Position numbers and translations under genes: made by a program. A stretch of 35,443 bases of DNA from Lachnospiraceae bacterium (GTDB lineage Bacteria > Bacillota > Clostridia > Lachnospirales > Lachnospiraceae): positions 1 through 35,443 of the forward strand of contig JAILPE010000009.1 in assembly GCA_024699645.1 (NCBI GenBank). The letters run 5' to 3'. The notes below the pieces were generated by a model that saw only the letters and a program-made list of their open reading frames with translations, did not search any database and was not told the origin of the DNA. Shown in pieces: positions 18,065 through 25,592 of this stretch (its first letter is position 1; each line of letters starts with the position of its first letter).

Positions 18065-19354
18065 ATGAAGGTTATTGAACTTAATGAAGAATCAAAAAAA
18101 GATTTACTCAAAACTCTTTTAAAGAGAAGTCCCTCTCAGTATAGGGAATATGAAGATAAGGTTAATGCGATAGTTAACGATATCAGAGCAAACGGCGATG
18201 AGGCGGTTATCAAATACACCCGCATGTTTGACGGATTTGAACTGAATGTACAGAACGTTCTCGTAACGGAGCAGGAGATCGAGGAGGCTTATAAGAAAGC
18301 GGATGAGCGTCTTATAAGCGTTATAAAGAAAGCTGGGGCAAATATCAGGGCATTCCATGAGCGTCAGAAACAGAACAGCTGGTTCGAGAGCGACCCCAAA
18401 GGAATCTTCCTCGGACAGAAGGTAACACCCTTAAAGAGGGCCGGCGTTTATGTTCCCGGAGGGAAAGCAGCATATCCTTCATCAGTGCTCATGAACGTTA
18501 TTCCCGCCAAGGTTGCGGGTGTTGACGAGATCATTATGTGTACGCCTCCCGGAAAAGACGGAGTCATATATGAAGGCACGATAATCGCGGCTGCCGAGGC
18601 AGGCGTTGATAAGATATACAAGGTCGGCGGCGCTCAGGCGATCGCGGCTATGGCTTTCGGAACCGATATGATCCCGAGGACAGACAAGATAACAGGTCCC
18701 GGAAATATATACGTTGCGCTTGCAAAGAAGGCCGTTTACGGAAATGTGAGCATCGATTCGATCGCAGGACCGAGCGAGATCCTCGTTTATGCAGATGAAA
18801 CAGCAAACCCTTCGTACGTTGCGGCCGATCTCCTTTCACAGGCCGAGCATGACGAGCTTGCGTGCGCGATCCTTATTACGACGAGCAGAAAGCTTGCCGA
18901 GGAAGTCAGCAGGATCGCCGACGAGATGACGGCAAAGATGCCCAGAGAGAAGATAATCAGTGCATCGATAAATAATTACGGATGTGCGCTTATTGCAAAA
19001 AACAGTGAGGACGCGATCTCAGCGATCGACGATATCGCACCCGAGCACCTTGAGATCGTTACGGCAGATCCGTATACGGACATGATGAAGGTCAGAAATG
19101 CAGGTGCGATCTTCCTCGGAGCATATTCGAGCGAGCCTCTCGGAGATTACTGGGCAGGCCCGAACCACATCCTTCCCACAAACGGAACTGCAAGATTTTT
19201 CTCGGCAGTCAGTGTTGAGGATTTTATAAAGAAGTCAAGTGTGATATCATATTCAAAAGAAGCGCTTGAAGAAGCACATGAGGATATCGAGTACTTCGCG
19301 CGTGCGGAGGGTCTCTACGCCCATGCCGCATCAATCGCGGAGCGCTTCAAATAA
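18065..19354 (+). CDS. hisD: Histidinol dehydrogenase
   Basis: Oxidises L-histidinol to histidine in two NAD-dependent steps with a catalytic zinc. The 429 aa match the family length. The signatures seen are GVYVPGGKAAYPSSVLMN, the NAD-binding KVGGAQAIAAMAFGT, IDSIAGPSEILVYAD, LLSQAEHDELACAILIT with zinc-ligand Gln/His, IAPEHLEIVT with the general-base pair, and the C-terminal GLYAHAAS. The start is ATG 18065, 9 bases after AGGAG at 18051-18055; a TTG at 18056 abuts the SD. Confidence 0.95.
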   Translation: MKVIELNEESKKDLLKTLLKRSPSQYREYEDKVNAIVNDIRANGDEAVIKYTRMFDGFELNVQNVLVTEQEIEEAYKKADERLISVIKKAGANIRAFHERQKQNSWFESDPKGIFLGQKVTPLKRAGVYVPGGKAAYPSSVLMNVIPAKVAGVDEIIMCTPPGKDGVIYEGTIIAAAEAGVDKIYKVGGAQAIAAMAFGTDMIPRTDKITGPGNIYVALAKKAVYGNVSIDSIAGPSEILVYADETANPSYVAADLLSQAEHDELACAILITTSRKLAEEVSRIADEMTAKMPREKIISASINNYGCALIAKNSEDAISAIDDIAPEHLEIVTADPYTDMMKVRNAGAIFLGAYSSEPLGDYWAGPNHILPTNGTARFFSAVSVEDFIKKSSVISYSKEALEEAHEDIEYFARAEGLYAHAASIAERFK

Positions 19355-19359
19355 AAGCA

Positions 19360-19421
19360 GGCAGTGACAGGCGGGGCCGGGATCACTCTGAAAAGAAACG
19401 GCAGTGACAGGCAAAGATCAC
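19360..19421. repeat. Direct repeat with 40-bp period between hisD and hisB
   Basis: GGCAGTGACAGGC occurs at 19360 and again at 19400, and GATCAC follows in both copies after a short variable part. The second copy is partial. It sits in the spacer just before the hisB ribosome binding site. Confidence 0.7.
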
Positions 19422-19440
19422 AGTAAGTGAGGAGTAACTT

Positions 19441-20028
19441 ATGGGAAGAACAGCTACGATTAACAGAAACACTAACGAAACCAAGATAAGCGTTACGGTT
19501 AACCTTGACGGAACAGGCGCATCGGAGATATATACGGGGATCGGCTTCTTCGATCACATGCTCACCCTGTTCTCGAAACACTCGTTCATAGATCTTAAGG
19601 TTAAGACAGAAGGCGATCTTTTTGTTGACGGACATCACAGCGTTGAGGACACGGGTATCGTGCTCGGACAGGCGATTCGTGAGGCCCTCGGAGATAAGGC
19701 GGGCATCACAAGATACGGAAATTTCCTCCTGCCTATGGACGAAACACTTGTGCTTTGCGCCATCGACCTTTGCGGAAGACCTTATCTGGGATATGATCTT
19801 TCGCTCACGACTCCTGTTATCGGCGGACTTGATACGCAGCTCGTAAGGGAATTCTTTTATGCGGTTTCCTACACCCTCGGCGCAAGTATCCACTTAAAGC
19901 AGATGTCGGGTCTTAACGATCACCACATCGCAGAAGCTTCGTTTAAGGCTTTCGGACGCGCTCTTTCACAGGCAATAAGCTACAGCCCCAGGGAAAAGGG
20001 AATTCCATCAACCAAGGGAGTGATCTGA
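19441..20028 (+). CDS. hisB: Imidazoleglycerol-phosphate dehydratase
   Basis: Dehydrates imidazole-glycerol phosphate, the step after HisH/HisF. The 195-aa monofunctional form has no fused histidinol phosphatase. Both Mn-binding regions are present: DGHHSVEDTGIVLGQA and LNDHHIAEASFKAFGRAL, and the N-terminal GIGFFDHMLTLFSKH is conserved. GTGAGGAGTAACTT before ATG 19441 is a good SD. It is separated from hisD by an 86-bp spacer with a direct repeat. Confidence 0.95.
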   Translation: MGRTATINRNTNETKISVTVNLDGTGASEIYTGIGFFDHMLTLFSKHSFIDLKVKTEGDLFVDGHHSVEDTGIVLGQAIREALGDKAGITRYGNFLLPMDETLVLCAIDLCGRPYLGYDLSLTTPVIGGLDTQLVREFFYAVSYTLGASIHLKQMSGLNDHHIAEASFKAFGRALSQAISYSPREKGIPSTKGVI

Positions 20029-20051
20029 AAGGATCTGCGGCCGTGCGAGTA

Positions 20052-20123
20052 CATGGACGTTGATGGCTGCACGACGGCATGAAAGAACATGGGCGCGAAT
20101 GGCTGTGAGGGTATTTGGGAGTC
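20052..20123. repeat. Two 36-bp imperfect copies between hisB and hisA
   Basis: CATGGACGTTGATGGCTG at 20052 and CATGGGCGCGAATGGCTG at 20088 start two 36-bp units; similarity falls off in the second half. The rest of the 161-bp spacer holds no recognisable gene. The hisA SD lies at its 3' end. Confidence 0.65.
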
Positions 20124-20189
20124 TTCGGGCGCATTCGTAACAGGCGGAGTTGTTAAATTTATCCGGATGTGTATATTGGAGAGATTTAT

Positions 20190-20909
20190 ATGAGGATTTA
20201 TCCTGCAATAGATATAAGAAACGGCAAAGCGGTCAGACTCAAGATGGGAAACTATGATGATATGACTGTCTACGGCGATGACCCCGTGAAGGTGGCGCTT
20301 GATTTCAAGGCGTTCGGTGCTGAGTATATCCATGTGGTTGACCTTGACGCTGCACGCGTGGGAGAGTCGGAAAACTCGAAGGTGATCGGGCGGATCGCAA
20401 CCGAGACGGGGCTTCCCGTTCAGACCGGCGGCGGAATCAGAAGTCTTGAGAACATAGAGACAAAGCTTGATGCGGGAGTTGCCCGTGTTATTATCGGAAC
20501 GCGTGCCGTTCAAGAGCCCGAATTTGTCGGAAAAGCGATCGAGCGCTTCGGAGCGGACAAGATCGTGGTCGGACTCGATGCAAGGAACGGGATCGCAGCT
20601 GTTCACGGATGGGAACAGGAGAGCGACAAGACTGTCATGGAGCTCGCTGAGGTATTCCGTGATATGGGCGTTAAAACAATAGTCTATACGGATATTTCAC
20701 GGGACGGCATGCTTACGGGACCCGACGTCGTGACCACCGAGAAGCTTGTTGACATCACAGGTCTCGATATCATCGCATCGGGCGGAGTCGGATCGGCGTT
20801 TGACCTTGAAAGGCTCAACGAGATCGGAGTTGAGGGCGTTATCATCGGAAAGGCATATTACGAGGGTAAGGTCGATCTGAAGAGGGAGATCCCGAAGTAC
20901 CTGTATTAA
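20190..20909 (+). CDS. hisA: ProFAR isomerase HisA
   Basis: 1-(5-phosphoribosyl)-5-[(phosphoribosylamino)methylideneamino]imidazole-4-carboxamide isomerase, a TIM barrel of 239 aa. The catalytic acids are Asp8 in AIDIRNGKAVRL and the Asp of VVGLDARNG; both phosphate-binding loops are intact (TGGGIRSLENI and IIASGGVGSAFDL). ATG 20190 follows GGAGAG at 20178-20183; a GTG 21 bases upstream has no SD. Its intact motifs contrast with the degenerate HisF-like barrel in the next gene. Confidence 0.95.
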   Translation: MRIYPAIDIRNGKAVRLKMGNYDDMTVYGDDPVKVALDFKAFGAEYIHVVDLDAARVGESENSKVIGRIATETGLPVQTGGGIRSLENIETKLDAGVARVIIGTRAVQEPEFVGKAIERFGADKIVVGLDARNGIAAVHGWEQESDKTVMELAEVFRDMGVKTIVYTDISRDGMLTGPDVVTTEKLVDITGLDIIASGGVGSAFDLERLNEIGVEGVIIGKAYYEGKVDLKREIPKYLY

Positions 20910-21028
20910 TAATAAAAAAGTTATGCCGTCCGAAAAATGAGAGAATACAAAAAAACATCGGATGACGGGACGAAATAAAACACGGATGACCGGTAAGCGT
21001 GATCCGGAAACGGAAGGAGCATTTGGAA

Positions 21029-22324
21029 ATGCAGAAGAGACTGCTTGGATATATCAACGCGGAAAACGGAGTTAAGGACAATCTTATCGAGACGGCTGCG
21101 TTGTACGAAAATCTGGGGATAGACGGATTGTTCGTGTATAATCACAGCGAAAGCGAGAAAGAGCGCGAGGAGTTCCTGCTTCTTGTGAAAGATATGGCGA
21201 GAGTGGTCGACATCCCGATCATCATCGGAAGCCGCGTAATCAGATTCGAAGATATCAAAAAGGCTTTTTATACGGGAGCCGTTGCTGTTTCGGTATTGCT
21301 CAGCGACCTTAAGGACATGGCAGTGCTCAAGGAAGGGATCGATCGCTTCGGGGCAGCCAACATATACGTTGAAGCCGATATGACGAACGGGATCAATGCT
21401 CCGGTGCTTGAGGCATATAAATCCGGCAGACTCACGCCGTCATGCAACATAATCGCCAAGCACACTTCTCAGGACGAGGGTCTCAAATCACTCGTTTCAC
21501 AGTGCGCGGGAGACCTCATCATCCGTGACAGCCTCGTTCGCAACGACATCGGAACGCTTATGGCCATCGATAAGGTGAGCGCGGTTGCCACAAACTTCTA
21601 TGAAAACACCCTTCGTCCCGATGAAGACGGCACGAACAGGACCGGAAACATAATGAAGGTAAAAAGATCTCTTGAAAAAGACGGGATCGAAATGAATACA
21701 TTTAAGAGTGCGATCTCTTTTGACGACCTTAAGACTGTGGACGGACTTATCCCTTGCGTAACGCAGGATTACAGGACCGGGCAGGTGCTTATGGTCGCAT
21801 ATATGGACAGAGAGGCATTTGAAAAGACTGTTGAGACCGGCATCATGACATATCATTCGAGAAGCCGCAACGAACTTTGGGTCAAAGGGCTTACGTCGGG
21901 ACATTACCAGTACGTAAAAGAGATCATTGCCGATTGCGACAAGGATACGCTTCTTGCCAAGGTCCGCCAGATCGGAGTTGCGTGTCATACGGGAAGCTAT
22001 TCGTGCTTCTTCAATACTATGGTGCATCATGATTTTGAGGAAAAGAATCCTTACGCGGTTCTCAAAAATCTCTACGAAGTGATCGTTGACAGAAAGAAGA
22101 ACCCCAAGGAAGGTTCGTATACAAATTATCTGTTTGACAAAGGAATCGACAAGATCCTCAAGAAATGCGGCGAGGAATCTACGGAGGTTTGTATTGCGGC
22201 AAAGAACCCCGGAGCCGAGGAGCTTAAGTACGAGATCGCGGATCTTATGTACCATCTGTCGGTTCTCATGGTTGAGTGCGGAGTCGACTGGGATGATGTG
22301 ACAGAGGAGCTTGCAAACAGATAA
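21029..22324 (+). CDS. hisIE: HisIE with an N-terminal degenerate HisF-like domain
   Basis: The C-terminal half is bifunctional HisIE, which hydrolyses PR-ATP to PR-AMP and opens the ring. HisI lies at about 230-330 (GQVLMVAYMDREAF, TYHSRSRNELWVKG, VACHTGSYSCFF with metal-binding Cys/His), and HisE at about 338-431 (KKCGEESTEVCIAAKN, ADLMYHLSVLM). Residues 1 to about 205 look like a HisF/HisA barrel: HisF's CLDV appears as YINA, the GGGIR loop as IGSRVIR, and the second catalytic Asp region as YVEADM, so catalysis is not expected. ATG 21029 follows GGAAGGAG at 21012-21019; the GTG at 20999 is upstream of the SD. The total of 431 aa is about twice an ordinary HisIE. Confidence 0.88.
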   Translation: MQKRLLGYINAENGVKDNLIETAALYENLGIDGLFVYNHSESEKEREEFLLLVKDMARVVDIPIIIGSRVIRFEDIKKAFYTGAVAVSVLLSDLKDMAVLKEGIDRFGAANIYVEADMTNGINAPVLEAYKSGRLTPSCNIIAKHTSQDEGLKSLVSQCAGDLIIRDSLVRNDIGTLMAIDKVSAVATNFYENTLRPDEDGTNRTGNIMKVKRSLEKDGIEMNTFKSAISFDDLKTVDGLIPCVTQDYRTGQVLMVAYMDREAFEKTVETGIMTYHSRSRNELWVKGLTSGHYQYVKEIIADCDKDTLLAKVRQIGVACHTGSYSCFFNTMVHHDFEEKNPYAVLKNLYEVIVDRKKNPKEGSYTNYLFDKGIDKILKKCGEESTEVCIAAKNPGAEELKYEIADLMYHLSVLMVECGVDWDDVTEELANR

Positions 22325-22379
22325 GTCGATGACTATAATCATAGACATAACGATTTGAAAGCGGAACAAGGAGAAGAAC

Positions 22380-22934
22380 ATGAGGATCACCAACGAGAAA
22401 AATGATATTGAGTATGTTCTCTTTTCAGAGGAGACGATAAGAGCAAGAGTTGCCGAACTTGGAAAGCAGCTTACCGAGCTTTATAAAGACAGTGAGCCGA
22501 TCATGGTCTGCATCCTTAAGGGCGCATCGATCTTCTATACCGATCTTTGCCGACAGATGAAGACGCAGATACATATGGATTTTATGGTCGTTTCGAGCTA
22601 CGGTAACGAAACTCAGTCATCGGGTGCCGTACGTCTCATCAAGGACCTTGACAATACAATAATCGACAGGGATGTGGTTATCGTTGAGGATATCATCGAT
22701 TCGGGTCTTACTCTCAAGTACCTTAAAGAAATCCTCCTTTCACGTAAACCCCGTTCGGTCAGGACTGTTTGCCTGCTCGACAAGTTCGAATGCCATCCTG
22801 CTGAGATCGGCTGTGACATAAGCGGATTCTCCATAAACAACAGCTTTGTTGTAGGATACGGGCTTGACTATGCCGATTACTACAGAAATCTTCCATACAT
22901 CGGAGTGCTTAAAAAGGAAGTGTATTCCGACTGA
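22380..22934 (+). CDS. hpt: Hypoxanthine phosphoribosyltransferase
   Basis: Salvages hypoxanthine or guanine with PRPP to IMP/GMP. The 184-aa protein has the PRPP-binding signature VVIVEDIIDSGLTL, the flexible-loop segment SSYGNETQSSG and ILKGASIFYTDL near the N-terminus. AAGGAGAAGAAC precedes ATG 22380. It lies 55 bp after hisIE with no terminator between, so it is probably in the his transcript; both pathways consume PRPP and share purine intermediates (AICAR is released by HisF/HisH). Confidence 0.92.
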   Translation: MRITNEKNDIEYVLFSEETIRARVAELGKQLTELYKDSEPIMVCILKGASIFYTDLCRQMKTQIHMDFMVVSSYGNETQSSGAVRLIKDLDNTIIDRDVVIVEDIIDSGLTLKYLKEILLSRKPRSVRTVCLLDKFECHPAEIGCDISGFSINNSFVVGYGLDYADYYRNLPYIGVLKKEVYSD

Positions 22935-23004
22935 TGCACATGTGTGTCGGATTGTAAGCTGAAATCCCGGGTGATCAAATTGTCGGGTGGTTCACAGAAA
23001 GTGC

Positions 23005-23033
23005 TTGCAATTTGCATTTTGTGGTGCTAAGAT
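23005..23033 (+). promoter_or_regulatory. Probable promoter of the rimP-nusA-infB operon
   Basis: TTGCAA at 23005-23010 and TAAGAT at 23028-23033 are 17 bp apart. The start would be near 23040, giving a leader of about 120 bases containing the hairpin at 23055-23083 before rimP. Confidence 0.6.
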
Positions 23034-23054
23034 TATTTATGGTAATGTTGTTAT

Positions 23055-23083
23055 GAAGAGTGGACTGAGGAAGTCCACTCTTC
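23055..23083 (+). promoter_or_regulatory. 12-bp hairpin in the rimP-nusA leader
   Basis: GAAGAGTGGACT and AGTCCACTCTTC pair perfectly around a GAGGA loop. GTTTGTGTAAG follows instead of a clean U-run, so it may be a leader element or a weak attenuator. The nusA operon is autoregulated by NusA through its leader in other bacteria, so a regulatory role is plausible. Confidence 0.7.
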
Positions 23084-23163
23084 GTTTGTGTAAGAGAGCC
23101 GGGAAACCAAAATTCACAGATTTCATGAAGAATGTGATGCGGGATCGAGGACGGAAAAAGAAT

Positions 23164-23628
23164 ATGGCAAAAAAAGAATCATATGAGCAGACCGCTTCGG
23201 AGCTTGCCCTCAAGGTGACAGAGCCTCTTGGACTGGAACTTGTGGACGTTGAGTTCGTCAAAGAAGGCGGTGAGTATTACCTTAGGATCTATATCGACAA
23301 GGAAGGCGGCGTCAAGATCGACGATTGCGAAGCTGCAAGCCGAAAGATAAGCGACCTTCTTGATGAAACGGATCCCATCAGCGAAGCGTACATTCTTGAA
23401 GTCAGTTCACCGGGACTCTTCAGGGTACTGAAAAAAGACAAGGATCTTGAACGCAGCATTGGAAAGATCGTACTGATCAAGCTCTTCAAGGCCGTCGACG
23501 GAGAAAAGCAGGTTCGTGGTGAGCTCGAAAGCTTTGATGCTTCGAGCGTTTCGGTGAAGGTAAAAGACGCAGGCATAAGCGTTGCGAGGGAAAATATCGC
23601 AAAAATATCGCTTGACCCGGATCTGTAA
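23164..23628 (+). CDS. rimP: Ribosome maturation factor RimP
   Basis: Needed for 30S subunit maturation; 154 aa, a normal length. It shows the N-terminal alpha/beta domain (TEPLGLELVDVEFVKEGG, LRIYIDKEGGVKIDDCE) and the conserved LEVSSPGLFRVLKKDKDLER, followed by the C-terminal SH3-like barrel. ATG 23164 is supported by homology to the MAKKE-type start; the SD is weak (GAGGACGG). The frame is open upstream to 22987 through the leader hairpin, and that extension is not part of the family. First gene of the rimP-rpsO cluster. Confidence 0.9.
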   Translation: MAKKESYEQTASELALKVTEPLGLELVDVEFVKEGGEYYLRIYIDKEGGVKIDDCEAASRKISDLLDETDPISEAYILEVSSPGLFRVLKKDKDLERSIGKIVLIKLFKAVDGEKQVRGELESFDASSVSVKVKDAGISVARENIAKISLDPDL

Positions 23629-23757
23629 AGCTGTTTGACGCATCAGCCGTGAGCATATATACGCGGCGGACCAAGGAAACAAAAAAACAAGGTAATCAAA
23701 AAATCAGAGAAAACGACAGATAATCAGGAATCACAAAACAGGAGGATAAAAGAAAAA

Positions 23758-24816
23758 ATGGACGGGAACAAGGAACTGATCGAAGCACTCGATATGCTTG
23801 AGAAGGAAAAGGAGATCAGCAAGGAAGTAATGCTTGAGGCGATCGAAACATCGCTTTTGGCTGCATGTAAGAATCAGTTTGGAAAGGCTGATAACATCAA
23901 GGTGAACATCAATCGTACAACAGGCGCTGTGAGCGTTATCGCGCAGAAGACTGTTGCTGCCGAGGTGACTGATCCTTCGGTTGAGATCTCACTCGACGAT
24001 GCTGCCGCTCTCTATCCCACAGAGGAGATTCATGAGGGCGATATTGTCAATGTTGAGGTTACTCCCAAGAACTTCTACAGAATTTCCGCACAGAAGGCTA
24101 AGCAGACCGTTGTGCAGAAAATCCGTGAGGAAGAGAGAAGAATCCTTTTCATGCAGTACATCGGGATCGAGCACGAGGTTGTGACCGGTACCGTTCAGAG
24201 ATATATAGGCAACAACATCAGCATTAATCTCGGCAAGGTGGATGCGCTTCTTACCGAGAATGAGCAGATATACGGCGAGCACTTTGCTTTGGGCGACAGG
24301 ATCAAGGTTTATGTCACCAAGGTTGAGGACAATTCACGCGGACCCAGGATCACGGTATCAAGAGCTCACAGAGATCTTGTAAAACGCCTCTTTGAAGAGG
24401 AAGTTACCGAGGTTCGTGAGGGAATCGTTGAGATCAAGAGTATCTCCCGTGAAGCAGGAGCAAGAACAAAGATGGCTGTTTGGTCGAATGACCCTAACAT
24501 CGATCCTGTCGGAGCCTGTGTCGGCCTTAACGGACAAAGAGTAAATGCAATCGTTGATGAGCTTAAAGGTGAGAAGATCGATATTATCGTTTGGGATGAG
24601 GATCCCGCAAGACTTATCGAGAATGCACTGAGCCCCGCAAAGGTTGTGTCTGTTGACGTTGACGTTTATGAGAAGAGCGCTAAGGTCATCGTTCCCGATT
24701 ATCAGCTTTCACTTGCGATCGGCAAGGAAGGCCAGAATGCACGTCTTGCTGCAAGACTTACGGGATATAAGATCGACATCAAGAGTGAGAGCCAGAACTC
24801 GGAGGGTTATTATTAA
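23758..24816 (+). CDS. nusA: Transcription termination/antitermination factor NusA
   Basis: Binds RNA polymerase and nascent RNA, modulating pausing, termination and antitermination. The 352 aa match the Firmicute form without C-terminal acidic repeats. Order: N-terminal RNAP-binding domain (1 to about 125), S1 domain (VTGTVQRYIGNNISINLGKV), then KH1 and KH2 (DPVGACVGLNGQRVNAIVDEL; SLAIGKEGQNARLAARLTG). The SD is ACAGGAGGAT before ATG 23758. Its stop overlaps the next start by one base (TAATG). Confidence 0.95.
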   Translation: MDGNKELIEALDMLEKEKEISKEVMLEAIETSLLAACKNQFGKADNIKVNINRTTGAVSVIAQKTVAAEVTDPSVEISLDDAAALYPTEEIHEGDIVNVEVTPKNFYRISAQKAKQTVVQKIREEERRILFMQYIGIEHEVVTGTVQRYIGNNISINLGKVDALLTENEQIYGEHFALGDRIKVYVTKVEDNSRGPRITVSRAHRDLVKRLFEEEVTEVREGIVEIKSISREAGARTKMAVWSNDPNIDPVGACVGLNGQRVNAIVDELKGEKIDIIVWDEDPARLIENALSPAKVVSVDVDVYEKSAKVIVPDYQLSLAIGKEGQNARLAARLTGYKIDIKSESQNSEGYY

Positions 24817-25091
24817 TGGCAAAGGGCAAGATACCGATTCGTAAATGCATCGGATGCGGTGAGATGAAACCGAAGAAGGAGATGATCAGGGTGATCCTGA
24901 CTCCCGAAGGTACTATCGAGCTTGATCTGACAGGAAAGAAAAACGGTCGCGGCGCCTATATATGTAAAGATAAAAGCTGCCTTCAAAACGCACTTAAGAC
25001 ACACGGGCTTGAAAGGTCGCTTAAGACCGCGATCCCCGAAGAAGTCGCTCAGGAACTTTTAAAGCAGCTTGAAGAAAATCCTGAGGGTTGA
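24816..25091 (+). CDS. rnpM: RNase P modulator RnpM (YlxR)
   Basis: A 91-aa YlxR-family RNA-binding protein, shown in other Firmicutes to bind the RNase P RNA. The signature is IRKCIGCGEMKPKKEMIR, followed by NGRGAYICKDKSC, containing the paired cysteines of the family. The start ATG overlaps the nusA stop codon, so translation is coupled. Part of the invariant nusA-ylxR-L7Ae-infB order. Confidence 0.92.
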   Translation: MAKGKIPIRKCIGCGEMKPKKEMIRVILTPEGTIELDLTGKKNGRGAYICKDKSCLQNALKTHGLERSLKTAIPEEVAQELLKQLEENPEG

Positions 25092-25152
25092 AAGCAAGAA
25101 CACTCAGATACAACCGGTATCGGATTACGGAATGCATACGGAGGAGACGCTT

Positions 25153-25482
25153 ATGAATCAAGACAGGGCTTACATGCTCCTCGGGCTTGCCAAGAGAGCA
25201 GGCAGGATCGCAGCGGGCGAATTTATGACGGAGAAATCCGTCAAGGGCGGCAGATCCGCACTTTGTATCGTGGCGAAAGATGCATCGGACAACACAAAAA
25301 AGAACTTCAAAGACATGTGCGATTATTACGAAGTCGATTATGCCGAGTACGGAGACAAAGACGGCCTCGGACATGCAACCGGCACTCAGATGCGCGCAAG
25401 TGTATCCGTAAACGATGAAGGTTTTGCAAAAAAGTTAAAAGAGATCCTCGCGGAGAATTCCGCGCAAGATAAAAAAGATTAA
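25153..25482 (+). CDS. L7Ae/L30e/Gadd45-family RNA-binding protein (YlxQ-like)
   Basis: A 109-aa ribosomal-protein-L7Ae-like protein that would bind kink-turn RNA. The family features are the N-terminal MLLGLAKRAGRIAAGEF, the CIVAKDASDNTKKNFKDMC block and the short C-terminal helix. The start is ATG 25153, 6 bases after GGAGGAG at 25140-25146; earlier in-frame starts (25069 TTG, 25132 ATG) would overlap or crowd rnpM. It lies between rnpM and infB, as in most Firmicutes. Function is not known in detail. Confidence 0.88.
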   Translation: MNQDRAYMLLGLAKRAGRIAAGEFMTEKSVKGGRSALCIVAKDASDNTKKNFKDMCDYYEVDYAEYGDKDGLGHATGTQMRASVSVNDEGFAKKLKEILAENSAQDKKD

Positions 25483-25592
25483 AAAGTCCTATCCGTGAGA
25501 ACGAAGAGGGCGAGAGTAAAGAAATCTCTCCGCTGAAAGAGCGGCGGGATGAAGGTTAGGAAATTAAAAACGGAACAGGAGATAAAAACGGA

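Noticed and set aside
21497-22393. Long minus-strand ORF (298 codons) opposite hisIE
   Set aside because: The plus strand has clear HisI and HisE motifs; the antisense frame has no recognisable domain or SD.
22987-23163. N-terminal extension of RimP
   Set aside because: The extra 59 codons run through the promoter and the perfect hairpin and do not match the family.
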